Below are positions 39,133 through 50,348 of a DNA stretch of 64,000 nt, piece by piece. The stretch lies in the NCBI GenBank assembly GCA_006538405.1, contig BJKQ01000010.1:806001-870000 (forward strand). Direction: 5' to 3'. The number at the start of each line of letters is the position of its first letter. Within the stretch, counting starts at the first letter, position 1. Position numbers and translations under genes: made by a program. The notes under the pieces are model-generated. The model was given only the letters and a program-made list of their open reading frames with translations, searched no databases and was not told the origin of the DNA. This DNA is from Hansfordia pulvinata (Eukaryota; Ascomycota; Sordariomycetes; Xylariales).

Positions 39133-39914
39133 CCGCTCCGCGCCCCCCGCGCTGCCCGGCCAGACGGTAACTTCTCATCACACGCAGTCCGCCGGGGGAG
39201 GGCTAGGCCTTACGGGGCCATCTCGCCTTCACCACCAGGTCAGGCCGGAGGAAAAACCACATCTCACCAAAACCTTACCTTGACGGGCCCGCCCACCCAC
39301 CTGGTAGGCAAGGTGGTCAGTCAGGTGAGCTTGCACGACGACGCTTCACGTGCCCGAGCCCTCGAAGCATTTGCCTGTGAACGGGCGTCCCCCTTTTCCC
39401 AGGGACTCGGGTCCGGAGGGTAGTGAAGATGGGCTTTTTCGGGGGCAAGCTCCAGAGAGCCCGGGTGCCCATCGCCGGCCAGGGACTTGGGCTGTGCCGG
39501 GGCGAGAAAAAGGGGACGTCCGTGAGATTTTTTTTCCATCAGAGCGCCTGCACTTACGTACGCGGATCATGGCGCTCGTCTCTCTATCTTTTTTTTTACC
39601 AACGATCCCGGCATCCTCATCTTCGCCGTCGGCCCTCACCGCCGCTTTCTCTTTCGCCTGTTCCCCACCCTCCATCGGGTGCGAAGGGTGTGAGTGTTGC
39701 GTAGGACGCGTGAGGGCCGACGCCACGTTGGGGAAGCCGGGCCCCTTCTTTCGCGCCATGGCATGGCGTACTCTCAGCCCGGCTTGTGAAGGTCATTCGG
39801 TGGAGGAGAAGGGGAACGGAGGCGAGAGGCTTATTAGGGGTTCAGCCGCACGAAGGGAAAGAAACGCCAGAGTAGTACACGCTCACCAACAAGTCGACAG
39901 AGAGGGGGAGATAT

Positions 39915-39950
39915 GCACACGCACACGCACGCGCACGCGCACGCGCACGC
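39915..39950 (+). repeat. Hexamer array CACACG / CACGCG
   Basis: Alternating purine-pyrimidine repeats (CACACG then CACGCG) over about 36 bases. Such alternating sequence can adopt Z-DNA; that is general knowledge, not shown here. Confidence 0.8.
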
Positions 39951-41338
39951 GATAGCCCCACGAGAACAGGCGGGGGAGGCGCAAGTTCGCATCGTCACAT
40001 GTGACTCTCTCTCCCTCTCTTGCATCGAAGCCTGGGGAGCAGCAGGGCAGAAAAAAATAGGAACGGGCTAAAGTGCCCGACCGGGGGGTGAGGAGGCCCA
40101 GTTGGGAATAGATTGGGGATTTCAAGGTTCCTGCGTCCGAGGTGTCGGCGCGAAAAGGGTCGAGACAGGGACCTAAAGACAGCAAAGCCAACCCCGTCTC
40201 TTTCTTCCGCAGATCGCAAAGCCGCGCTGTCGAGTAGACTGGCGGAAGGGCAGCGCAAGGGAGCGGACTTCCTCCCCAGGGCGCAGCAGCAGTGGCGGGC
40301 GGGACAGGCGGCCGTGAGAGGAGAAGGCTGGCTCTATCGCATGGGGTTTCCTTGGTGATGTCGGGCGTATCTGACCGCCGCCCCTCCACCCCTCTCCCCC
40401 GGGCAGAGCAAATCAGTCATCGGGTGAGCAAGCCCCGATGTCATCGTGTGACCCTCCTCTTTCTCTATTCCTCCCCTCTTCCGTACCGCGCCGCGCCGCA
40501 GACAAGAGGTGAGTCAGCGTTCCTCATGTCAAAAAAGAAACACTAAAAAAAACGAATAAGAAAGAAAGAAGAAGAGACCAGGAACGGTGTTCCTGGTAGA
40601 CAGTCAAAGCCCCCCCCCACTCCCTGCTCGGTCGGCCTAGACTCTTCGCGCCCAAAGGCTATCTTACCCACCTGCCACCCACCACGTACGCATACCCTTA
40701 CCCAGCAGCCAGAGGTTCGCAGAAAGGGAGGCCCAGGCCGAACGGTGAGTCGGGAAGAGGGACCCCTTCGCTCGCTAGACTGAACCTAGGCAGAGTCGGG
40801 ACCCGGGGTGGGGGGGTAAGAAACTTTCCCATGCCCCCGTCAGAGAGATGCAGCCGCAGCTTGCCTTGGCCTGCCGGTGCTGAGCTACTTGCTCTTGTTC
40901 GGGTGGGGGCGGGGTCGCCGGGTATGTAATAAGTGCCTGGTACCAACCAAAGCTGCTCGTGCGAGTAAGCTTGTTGGGGCCGCCCTTGGTCGGGGCCGAG
41001 ATGGTAGGCCGGCAATGAGTCGAGCAGGCCAGAAAGCAGCCTTTCGGGTAAAGGAGGGTACGAGGGTGGCCTTTTTTTTCTTTTCAAGGTCGTCTTGTGA
41101 TGCCGCACGGTCTGTCCCTGCTCTGTCGGCGAACGGGCTGTGCGGTGGTGCCCCTCTCCCAGCAGACGGCTGCGCAGCACGTCGCGATACCGGCGAAGGG
41201 GGACAAACCCGTCTCACCCCTGTCCGAGCCGCAGCTGCTTATTCAAGAAGGTGGGCGGCCCCGTGTCAGTCCCGGGGTGGCGACGACTTGAGCGCTCTCG
41301 ACGCTCCGCCCTGCCTCTGCCTATCTGCGTTATGAGAC

Positions 41339-41356
41339 GGGGGGGGGGGGGGGGGG
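41339..41356 (+). repeat. Poly-G tract, 18 bases
   Basis: An uninterrupted run of 18 G in intergenic DNA. Confidence 0.9.
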
Positions 41357-42157
41357 TGGATGGGACTGGGCAGGGAGGAGAAGGGTTTCGGGGCGTCGGA
41401 AAAAGGCAGCTTGAGTGCGCGCCCCGGCCTCCTCGAGTGGAGTGTCGTTCGTTGTTGCGTCTTTCCGTCTGCGTGACCTTGCGCGGTGGTATTTTTCGCT
41501 CACTCGGGCTGCATAATCGCAAACGACGCGGGATCGACCCCCGGTGAGGAAGACTCGGACAACACAACGCCCGGCTTGCCTCTTTGCGCGCCGAGGAAGC
41601 GAGGGGCCCCCTCGTGAGAGTGTTACCGACGATTCGGCGCCCACAGCGCAAGAAAGAATAGACCCCTGGAGCCGGCGGTCGTCCGTCCGTCCTGATCTGC
41701 ATACATGTGCCTTACCTATGAAGAGGGGGAGGGGTGTGGCGGCAGGGGTCTCCCCCCCGTTGTTCGCTGGCTTCTCTAATACGGAGCAATAATAAGCCTC
41801 CCATCTCATTCTTCCCCCCCCCCCCGTTCCTTTTTCGTGGGCCACCACACCACACCACTGCCTTCCGCCACGGGCCCGAGGCTTCCGCAAGATTACCTAC
41901 CCACGCGTAGTCGTACCTATCTTACCATGTACGGTACAGGGCGGCCGCACGTCATGTGATCTGCGTTTTGCCAGTGCCAGAGCACGGGGACCTACGTCAG
42001 TGTCAAGGGGAAGAGAACGACACCTAACCTACCTTAACCTACCTCTATTCATACAACCCAGAAACAAACACATCCGACAACAAGCTCTCCCGCGCCAGAA
42101 AAGCTTCTTACACCACCTCGGTACCTAACCCAATATAACGATGTCGTAGCCATGCCG

Positions 42158-42180
42158 CCCCCCCCCCCCCCCCCCCCCCC
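42158..42180 (+). repeat. Poly-C tract, 23 bases
   Basis: An uninterrupted run of 23 C between two segments dense in ACCTAACC/ACCTTAACC words. Confidence 0.9.
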
Positions 42181-43828
42181 GCGGGAGCGACGGCGGCGGC
42201 AGCCAGCTGCTTACACTGGGGCACGTCGTCGTCCCCCCCTGGAGATCGATCATGGATACACCGAGGTAGGTAAGTAGGTGCCGGATGTTGAGTAAGGGGG
42301 AACCTACACCTTACCCAGCTACATACCTACCTTACCCAACCTAGGTACCTTTAACCTATACTCGTCGGAGCGAACCCTGCTGTCGCGCAGCCGCAAGGGG
42401 CCTGTGTCTTTTCTTCTCTTCGGGTCGATTTCCGCGAATGACGAGAGCCGGCCGGTTCCGCAAAACCTTAAGAAATTCCCTGCGCCCAATTTTCCGCAAG
42501 GCCCTGGCCTCCTGACACTTTGGAAGACTGGAGTCATTTTAGGTAGGCGGAGCGGCTGAGCCAAAGAGGGCGGATAGAGCTGCCGCAGAAAGATGTGGTG
42601 ACGTCGAGATTGTTTTTTTTTTTTTCTTTTTGGAAGAGTGCGGTGGACCTCGGGTGTATCCGACCGACTCCAAGGGCGGGACTACGTGGGGTTTGGGGCT
42701 GAGGGAAGACGTGTTTTTTTTTTTTTTTTTTTGGACAGGGGGACGGCAACGTTCTCTTGTCCCCTGCTGGCTGGGCAAGATTGTTCGTTGGTAAGGGAGA
42801 TGCGGGTCGCGAGCATCACGGCGTCGGATTTCTGGTGTGGACTCGCGTTGCGTGACGGCTTTCGAAAAGCCAGGGGATACGAGGTAGGCAGCGTGAAGAG
42901 CTGGGCTGTGCTTTGTGGCTGTCCTGGAATTTGGGGCTTCTTTTTCTTCTTCTTCCTTGGCTGCGGCGGGCTGGGATCGAGAGCCACCGCGTGTCTGGTT
43001 CGACATCTCTGCCTCCGGGTGCGCTCCGTGTCTTTCTGAGCTTGTTGAAGGTGTGCGTTTCACGAGAGCACGCTCGCTCGCAAGAGTGACCTAACGGGCG
43101 GCCGTGTTCGGCCCACAGGAACGCTCAAGTTCTATGGTCTCGCTTGCCAGCTGTGCAATGGGGTCTTTCCCATGCATGCCACGGAAGGAGGGCAGGTATG
43201 CCACAATACGAAGAATGCGGGCGTGTCTTTCAACCGTGACAGCCGACGCCCCTACGATTGGCCATCGGGAGACTCGGACCCCCGGGAAGAGCCGGTGCCC
43301 CGTCAGCCAGGGGCATCGAAGGCTTGCCGCCCATTTTGTCTGGACTTCTGGGCTGGTGCGGGAGGGGGAGATGTGATCTCCTGGGCGAGGAACAGCACGC
43401 ACATACGCACGAGCGGCAAGGCAGTCAGTCCCTTGGAGTCGGTGATGTCAATGTTGATCATCCAGCTTGAGGGGAGGGTCTAGCAAGGCGAGACCCGAGA
43501 GGGGGCTTGAAACCGAACATCCCACATGCTACGTTGAACGCCGGTATCAGGGCATTGAAGAGGGGGTCTCAACGCATTGGGCTCTCGACAAAGGAATAGC
43601 TGGACGTATCGGACCCATTATCGGGAATGTCTCCATCTTCACGCTGCCACAGGTGCCCCTGGATACATCACATTTACATGAAGCATCGTGGCTACGTTCC
43701 GTCGCCGGCTCGCAGCTACCTACTAAGGAAAGTTGGACCACGACGCTCGTGATTGGGAGTCCGAGTCCCGGTTCTGCCACGCACCTGGCCAGCTTTCTGT
43801 AGCCGTAAGCCCGGGCGGCATCTCGCGA

Positions 43829-43880
43829 TGATAGAAACGCGGGAGGGACGTCTTTGATAGAAACGCGGGAGGGACGTCTT
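43829..43880 (+). repeat. Perfect 26-bp tandem duplication
   Basis: Two identical copies of a 26-base unit that begins TGATAGAAACGCGGGAGG and ends ACGTCTT (43829-43854 and 43855-43880). The lack of any mismatch suggests a recent event. It lies just downstream of the MFS gene stop codon. Confidence 0.9.
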
Positions 43881-44033
43881 CGATGGCCCCACATTCACCC
43901 GCCAGCCACGAGACGAGCGGCATCGACTTCCGAAAAGGATCCCTGGATCTCGAGACCACGACAACGATGAGGCCACTACCAAATCCTCACGAAACCGAGC
44001 CTGGATAATGCCCATCCAACTCACGCTCCCCAA

Positions 44034-45694
44034 TCACACTTCCCGCCCCGCAGCACCACCACCATCACGACGCGCCCGCGCCCGCGCCCGCCTCCTCCAA
44101 AGCCCCGCGACGGCCGGCGCGGGCGGCCCGCCCCCAATGACGAAGAAGGCCACGACGGCGGTGGCGGCGCAGACGCCCGCGAGGGCGAGGTTCATGTCGC
44201 CGTAGCCGACGGCGCGGCGCAGGGCGCCGGCGGCCAGGGGCCCGCGGCGAGGCCGAGGCAGAAGAAGACCGAGTTGAGGCCGTACAGCTGGGCGTAGGGG
44301 CCCTGGGGGCCGAAGGTGCCCGGGAGGTTGGCGCGCTCGAAGCGCCGGACGACGGCGCTGGACTCGACGACGCCCGGGGCGCTGATGAAGGCCATGCCCG
44401 CGCCGCAGAGGGCGAGGGCGCCGCCGAAGAGGAGGAGCGCGGTGTGCTGCTGCTTGCTGCTCTCGCCGTCAGCATCCAGAGCTGCTCTGGGCAGGCGGAG
44501 GAGGGCGAGGGCCGGCGCGAGGTAGGCGAAGCCCAGGACGGTGACGGGCTTGGTGCCGCGGCGGTCGACGGCCCAGCCGGCCAAGGGGCCCAGGGCGAGG
44601 TAGGGGACGTCTAGGGCGACGAAGAGCAGGCCGGCCCGCAGCGGGGGGAAGCCCAGCAGGTCCTCGGCCTCGGTGGGCACGGTGGCGTCGAAGGCGCCGA
44701 GCAGCGCGGCCTGGACCGAGGCCACGAGCAGCGATGCCAGGAGGCGCGGGTCGCGGAAGCACACCAGCAGCGGGAAGGCCCGGACCAGCCGGCCTGGGTT
44801 CTCGGGCATCCTGTAGCCGCTGAGGTCCTCGCCGCCGTCGTCGTCGTCGTGGCTCTTGGGCAGGAGGGCGTCCTGCTCTCCCGCTTGCCCGTCCTCGTTG
44901 CCGTTCCCGTCGCCGTCCTCGCGGGCGTCCTCGGCATCACCACCTGTGCGGTCTTCGGTTTCGCCGCCGCCGCCGCCGCCACCACCTAAAGACGCGTCTT
45001 CGTACCCGGCCGCCGTGGCCTTCTCGATGACCAGGACGCGCATGGCCAGGTCGACGAAGAGCACGGCGACGCCGACCCCGAAGACGCCGGCGTACCCCGT
45101 CTCGTCGTACAGCACGCCGCCCAGGACGGGGGCCAGCAGGGAGCCCACGGAGATGAAGGAGAATATCTAGGGGGGGTTGCGTGTTAGGGCCGGTGCGGCT
45201 TTAGGGAGACGAATAAAGAGAAGAAACAAAGACAAAACTCACCGATCCCACCACCTTGCCGAGGTGGTCAGGCCCGACGGTGTCGAGGACGATGCTCAGG
45301 CCGACGGTCCAGACGACGGCGGCGCTGGCGCCCTGGAGGGCGCGGGCGGCGAGCAGCACCGGCAGGGAGCGGCCGAGGGCGAAGGCGACGGTGGAGACGA
45401 GCAGGGCGGCGAGGCCGGCGGCGAAGGGCAGGCGGCGCGAGCTCGCGCGGTCGGCGGCCCACCCGCGGGCAGGGAGCACAGCAGGGAGGCGGCGGCGTAG
45501 GCGGCGAGCAGGCGCGAGACCTGGGCCTGGACCTCTGGGCCGGGGGCCACGCCGACGCGGTCGCGCAGCATGGAGGGCAGGACGGGGACGACGAGGCCGT
45601 AGAGGAACAGGTCGGTGAAGAGGCCGACGGCGACGGTGGCGAGGATGAAGGGGGTGCTGGACCGCCAGCGGAGGCCCCGGGGGAGGGAGGCCAT
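44034..45694 (-). CDS. MFS drug:H+ antiporter-like transporter (DHA1), two apparent frameshifts
   Basis: Two exons, 45694-45243 and 45166-44034, with a 76-bp intron (donor GTGAGT, branch CTAAC, acceptor TAG) joining VVGS to IFSFISVGS. The protein is a plasma- or vacuolar-membrane exporter of the major facilitator superfamily, DHA1 type, with 12 expected helices. Motif A is GWAADRASSRRLP after helix 2, and a motif-C-like GSLLAPVLGG sits in helix 5. A long acidic/Gly-rich central loop separates the halves. As given, the frame breaks twice. Near 45458-45470 the frame must shift between LLCSLPAG and GWAADR. Near 44236-44244 it must shift between LGLAAGP and LAAGALRR. Each needs one extra base; with both, the gene reads 528 residues to the stop at 44034-44036. 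Conserved sequence continues on both sides of each break, so sequencing error is more likely than a dead gene. Substrate unknown. Confidence 0.85.
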
Positions 45695-46524
45695 CTTTTT
45701 CCGCGGGGGTTTTTGATGGATTGGGGGGGATAGCTGAGGGGTTGCCTGTATGCTATGCTACTCTGTGTCAAGGGAACCAGCCCGAGCGAGGCTGAGATGA
45801 TGAAAAGTAGAATCCGGCGACGACGGGGTCAAGGGAGGGGGGGGGGGGGGGGGGGGCGGAAGCCGGCCGATCTGGTGTCGTCTGCAGATGGGCCCACGAT
45901 GACTTCATAAGTGAGCACCAGCCCGCGTTTGACGTGCCGCTCCCGTCGTCCCACACCCGACAGGAGGGTACATGTAGGTACCGCAGGGACACGGCCTGTC
46001 AAACCCCGACGTGCGGTACAGTGAATCTGGTAGAACGGCGCCGTACCTACAATTGAATGTTGCGAGCTCGGGTACGGTAGATGTTCCAGTGTCTGTCTGG
46101 TGCGGTGCGGGCTTGATGGAATCGGATCAGATCAGCCAGCCGCTTCAGTCGGTTGGGCTCAGTGGAGGCCAGCCGCAGCTGAGGCCCTCCAGCTACATCG
46201 TCTGTCTGTCTCGGCGCCAGAGACGCCGTGGCACAGCGAGCCGGGGCACTATCCCGGCCCCTGTGCGCTGTGCCCCCCAGTGGAGGTCAGGTGTCTTACA
46301 GCGGGTAAGGTAGGTAGTCGCTAGCCCAGTCGCGCCTCCAGCGGTCTGCTGAACAGGGCAGGGCAGGGCAATAAGGTATGGATGGATCTCGGCCGGCCTC
46401 CCTTCCGGCCTCACCCACCGGGCAGCCACACCCTTCCCGCTCGTGCTCGTTCAGCAGATTTCTGTTGGAAAAACCAGCTCAGTCGTCAGCGCTGCATGTC
46501 AAACGGCGTTTCGGGGGGTGCAGA
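45695..46524. other. Intergenic region between MFS and GFA genes
   Basis: 830 bases between two minus-strand genes. It should contain the MFS promoter and the GFA 3' untranslated region. It has a G20 tract at 45837-45856. No gene is seen. Confidence 0.6.
45837..45856 (+). repeat. Poly-G tract, 20 bases
   Basis: An uninterrupted run of 20 G about 140 bases upstream of the MFS start codon, where it reads as poly-C on the gene's sense strand. Confidence 0.9.
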
Positions 46525-47339
46525 TCAAGATTGGTCCCCGCCCCCCTCCCGTAAACTCGGTGAAAAGGGACAGCGCCCAAGACGTTCCCCTTCGCTTACA
46601 GGTACATGTACAGTACATACCGTCAGCCCAGGGCTCCGGCGGCGGGCCCTCGTAGCACCGCGCCGCCCCGCGAGGCCGCCCGCCGGCGCGATCGCGACGA
46701 CCGCCTGGCGCGCGTGGACGTGCGTGCCCCGGCGCCAGTCCAGCCCCTCGACGCAGCCGCCCATGACCGTCACCGTCCGACTCGGGACTCCGCCGTCGTC
46801 TTCGTCGTCGTCGTCATCGTCCGAGCCCCCGCGCCGCCGCCGCCGCCGCTGCAGCACCCGCGACCCGCAGCGCGCGCACCAGTAGCACTCGGTTGTTGTC
46901 GTCGCCGTCGTCGACGTTGTGGTGGTGGTCGTCGTCTTCTTCTCCTCGTGGTGGCCCTCTCCTTCTCCCCTTTGGCATGTTCCGGCTGCCGTGGCGGTGG
47001 TGATGGCGTCGGTGTGGGGGAGGGCGCCGGTCGCCGCTCGACGTACACCCTCAGCTTGGCCGCCAGGGCCGGGGGCAGGGGGAAGAAGGCGCCGGCCTCG
47101 AAGACGGCCGACGTCCCGTACGCCGTGCCCGTCCGCCGCCGGCACGCGGCGCAGTGGCAGAAGTAGAGCGCCAGCGGGCGGTGATGCGCCCGCGCGGAGG
47201 CAGACGTCGCGGTGGTGGTGGTCGTCGTCGTCGTCGCCGCCGTCGTGGTTGGCACCGGCTCGTCGACGAGCCCGCACTCGCAGCGCAGCCGCAGTCCGCC
47301 GGTGGTGCTGGTGGTGGACGACGCCTCAGTGGAGGCCAT
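46525..47339 (-). CDS. GFA / Mss4-like zinc-binding protein, frame break inside
   Basis: A small cysteine-rich protein of the glutathione-dependent formaldehyde-activating enzyme (GFA, CENP-V/GFA) family. Start ATG at 47339 gives MASTEASSTTSTTG. Zinc-ligand motifs appear in order: LRCECG, then FCHCAACRRRTGTAYG, then in another frame YWCARCGSRVL, followed by TVTVMGGCVEGLDW and THVHARQAVVAIAP. The switch must happen between about 47050 and 46895. It could be one missing base, giving 271 residues. Alternatively a 77-bp intron (47046-46970, donor GTACGT, weak acceptor AAAG) would keep the same frame. The segment is low complexity (Pro-, Arg- or Thr-rich depending on frame), so I cannot decide. 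A Thr run after the first motif and an Asp-rich insert after CARCG are unusual for the family. A catalytic role in formaldehyde chemistry is not established for most fungal members. Confidence 0.75.
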
Positions 47340-49890
47340 GTCGCTGGAACGCGCTCGGGGTTTCCGAGTCGGTTCTAAGCGTCGAATCCAATGTGTGTAG
47401 TGGGCGACGTATATGCAAAGCCGGGAGGGGGAGGGGGAAGGTTGGATTCGCGGATGCACCAGCACATGTAGGCGACGAGACGTAGACGGGGAGCAGAAGA
47501 CTCGAAGCGGGCTGACGAGCCGACACGGCCGATGCCATCAGCCACTCACTCACTATACCATAGGCCGCGGCCGCTGGCCGATCGGGCGCTAGCGGGGCTT
47601 GTCTTTGGGTTTCCCCGTGCTTGCGCCCTTCGCTTGGCACGGCCGCCGGGCCGGCCGGTCCAAAGACGGGGGCCCAGCTTGCAGGGGTTCCAACGCGGTA
47701 TGAGCCCATTGCTGGACGGACAAGGGGGTTCGTTGCCGGCCGGGTGCGACTCGGGGAGACGATGCGAATAGACAAGACCGCTATACTTGCAACGGTTGGA
47801 GGGTGTGCTGCGCCCCATAGACTGTTCGTTGGAGCATCATTGTAGAGGGGATAGAATAGGTCAGAGAACCACTCGGTCGAGTCAGAAACAGCGGCTATCT
47901 CTCCATTCGTCGTCTCCTATCGATGGCGGATATCAGCGAAAGCCTAGAGTCGAGAGACGTATTGTCCCATGCCCCTCGTGACGTGCCGAGATCCCCTCGG
48001 CCCCCTCTTGCCGGACCATCGCCAATAGACGCAAGCAGCCACCCAAAGGGACCGACGCGTGAGCACTCTGAGGAGACGGGACTCGCACGACCCGGGGTTG
48101 CCACTGTTGCCAGACTCTTGTCGATCCGTCGCGGCAGTCAAGTCCAACAAACCCGACTTGCCGCGTTCAGCGTGGACCGGGGACGGGACATTCTGAGCGA
48201 GCAAGCCTTGCCGAACTCGTGGTTGGGCCATTGTGCTGCCGACGAGGCGTCCCTTTTTCAGATGATGCTTGACGCCTTGTAGTGTCTGTCTGGCGACCGC
48301 TGAGCTGGCCATGTTCAGTTCAGGAGCGTCCTCGCACCGCCATTCGCGCACCTCCTCCCCTGAGAGCCAGTCGTCACAAGGTTCCAGCTCTCGTCATCCT
48401 GTGGCGGCGTGACCCGTTGGTCTCCCATTTCTCGAAACGATGGACCATGTCTTTTTAGACTTTCCTCTTATATCAGGACGAGTCCTCTCCAAACCACAAG
48501 GCATAGTGTAGCTCTTTGTCGCGAGAAACCCCGGGCTTGTCTCTAGAAACCTAGAGTCTAGCAGAGCCAGCCTCAGCCTATGCAGCTCTGATCGTGGTGC
48601 GAACAAGGCTGTGGCGAGTCTTCGCGGACGGACGGACTTGAACTTGACGAGATGTACCGATGTTCGCTAAACCTTGTTTAAAGACGGTTCGCTCCACGGG
48701 CATGTGGAATCGTGCGGTGTTTCGTTGCAAGCTCAGGTATGTAAGGCAGGTATAGGAACAAGGCACTCTCCCACCGGCGATCGTCGCCGAACTTCTTCGC
48801 CAGTCTCGTCAGCCCCCTCGGGAAGCGGACATGTTGAAGCCGCCACGAGGCCCCAGCCCCCGCCGCACGGCTTCTTACAGCCATTCGCTATCGAGCGCGG
48901 TGCTGATGGTTCACCACCGAGGCCAAGTACTTGTGGAGTAGAACTGCCTCTCCTCTCTCTCTCAGTCACACACACACACGAGGCCTTCGAGGGTGTCGGA
49001 CGAGGGTTGCTCGTCTCTTACGAATACACACCTTTTCCACTGCACGTACATGACATGACATGACGCACTGGGAAAAAGGGGAATCCCGCCGTGGCCCGAA
49101 GGATCGCAGCCCGGTTCGCGCCCTACCGCAAAAGCCAAAGCCCTCCCTTACCCTCCACACGCCGCTCGCTCGTGATTCCACGTGCGGCCGCTAAGTTAGG
49201 TCTCGTTAAAAAGCGCGGCGTGCGCGCAGCTAACCAGGGCGATTCGGGGTGGTTCGGCTTCCCGCTGTGGCTTTGCGCTTTTGTGTGCGTGTGTGTGCGC
49301 CCGCTCTTTGTTTTCGCTGGCCGCGACAAGAGGCTGCCGAGGGCATTGCGTCCGTAACGGCGTTGCAGAGCACGACGGCGAGGTGCGTGTGGTCTGCGCT
49401 TGCACGCCGCGATGTGTCTCGAAACCGTCGTCCCTCCTAACGGACCCAGGCTCGCCCTCGAGATGGTTTCTAGGGGGGTTTTTGTTCTTTTCTCACATGT
49501 ATGTTACTCGTACGTCCCGCCCCGGTAGTCGGCGCTCCGGCTTTGTCGCCGAATGACCCCAAAAAAAAAAAAAAAAAAAAACGAGAACCCCTCCCAAGGG
49601 CGCCGTGAAACTCTAGTGATCCTACAGGCCAACCCCCAAAGCCCCAACACCAAAACCGAATCGCGCCTCGTCTCTCTGAAACGGAGAGGGGGGAGGGGCG
49701 ATTCCTTCCCGGCAGGATTCCCCTTGCCCTTTGTTTTTCTCGGGTTCGGGCTCTGGATCTGACCTAAAAGCAAGGCCAGATTTTTTCGGGAGTGACGGGC
49801 AGGTGGGCGCGGCAGAGGGGAAAGAAGAACAGGATTCACAAAGGAGATGGGCTACGATTTTACAAAAGACAAAAAGAACTTGGCCCGCCC

Positions 49891-49965
49891 GGTTGGTTCC
49901 TGGTTCCTGGTGCCTGGTTCCTGGGGGGGCCCGGCACCGGCACCGGCACCGGCACAGGCACCGGC
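49891..49965 (+). repeat. Heptamer GGTTCCT and hexamer GGCACC arrays
   Basis: About four imperfect GGTTCCT units (49891-49925), a short G run, then five GGCACC units (49933-49965, one as GGCACA). Two different short tandem arrays lie almost back to back. Confidence 0.8.
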
Positions 49966-50329
49966 GGGCTTTCTCGGGAATTACATTATTTCTAGAAAAG
50001 CCCCAGGCACGCAAGGCCCGGATCTCTGCCACGGCTCCGGGGGCCGCGACCAGGGAGGGGCGCTTCGGCCTCCAGCCAGGCCAGCGAGCCGGACGGCGTC
50101 TGTGACGAAAGGCTGCATCTCGTTCGGCGCGGTGATGCCGGCTTATCTCTGGGACTGCCCTGCGCCGCCCGTGGACCCGAAACCCCCGGAACCGCCCCGC
50201 GGAGTGGGCGTCCTGGGAGAGTCTCGCCAGCCTCATCCTCAACCAACATGAACGAAAGTCCCCCCTGTATCCTCCGGAGCGTAACCGCCTCGACACGACG
50301 TACGGCCTATCATCGCACCGGGCTCCCCT

Positions 50330-50348
50330 CCCCCCCCCCCCCCCCCCC
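50330..50348 (+). repeat. Poly-C tract, 19 bases
   Basis: An uninterrupted run of 19 C, with CTCCC just before it. Confidence 0.9.

Larger units (their letters stand above)
30511..44033. other. Large gene-free, repeat-rich stretch
   Basis: 13.5 kb without a supportable gene. The first part should include the promoter and leader of the C2H2 gene. Frames of up to 330 codons (30629-31621, +) run through G-rich low-complexity DNA and have no domain. The stretch holds many microsatellites (35-61 kb is the richest part of the window), G/C runs at 30638, 37640, 41339, 41814 and 42158, T runs at 42612 and 42713, and the third copy of the composite motif. The 42000-42350 interval is dense in ACCTTACC/TACCTA words. 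The block 43100-43960 has fewer simple repeats and contains a perfect 26-bp tandem duplication, but I recognise no protein in it. Confidence 0.55.

Noticed and set aside
43104..44033. Possible decayed gene downstream of the MFS transporter
   Set aside because: The block is less repetitive than its surroundings, but no frame on either strand resembles a known protein.
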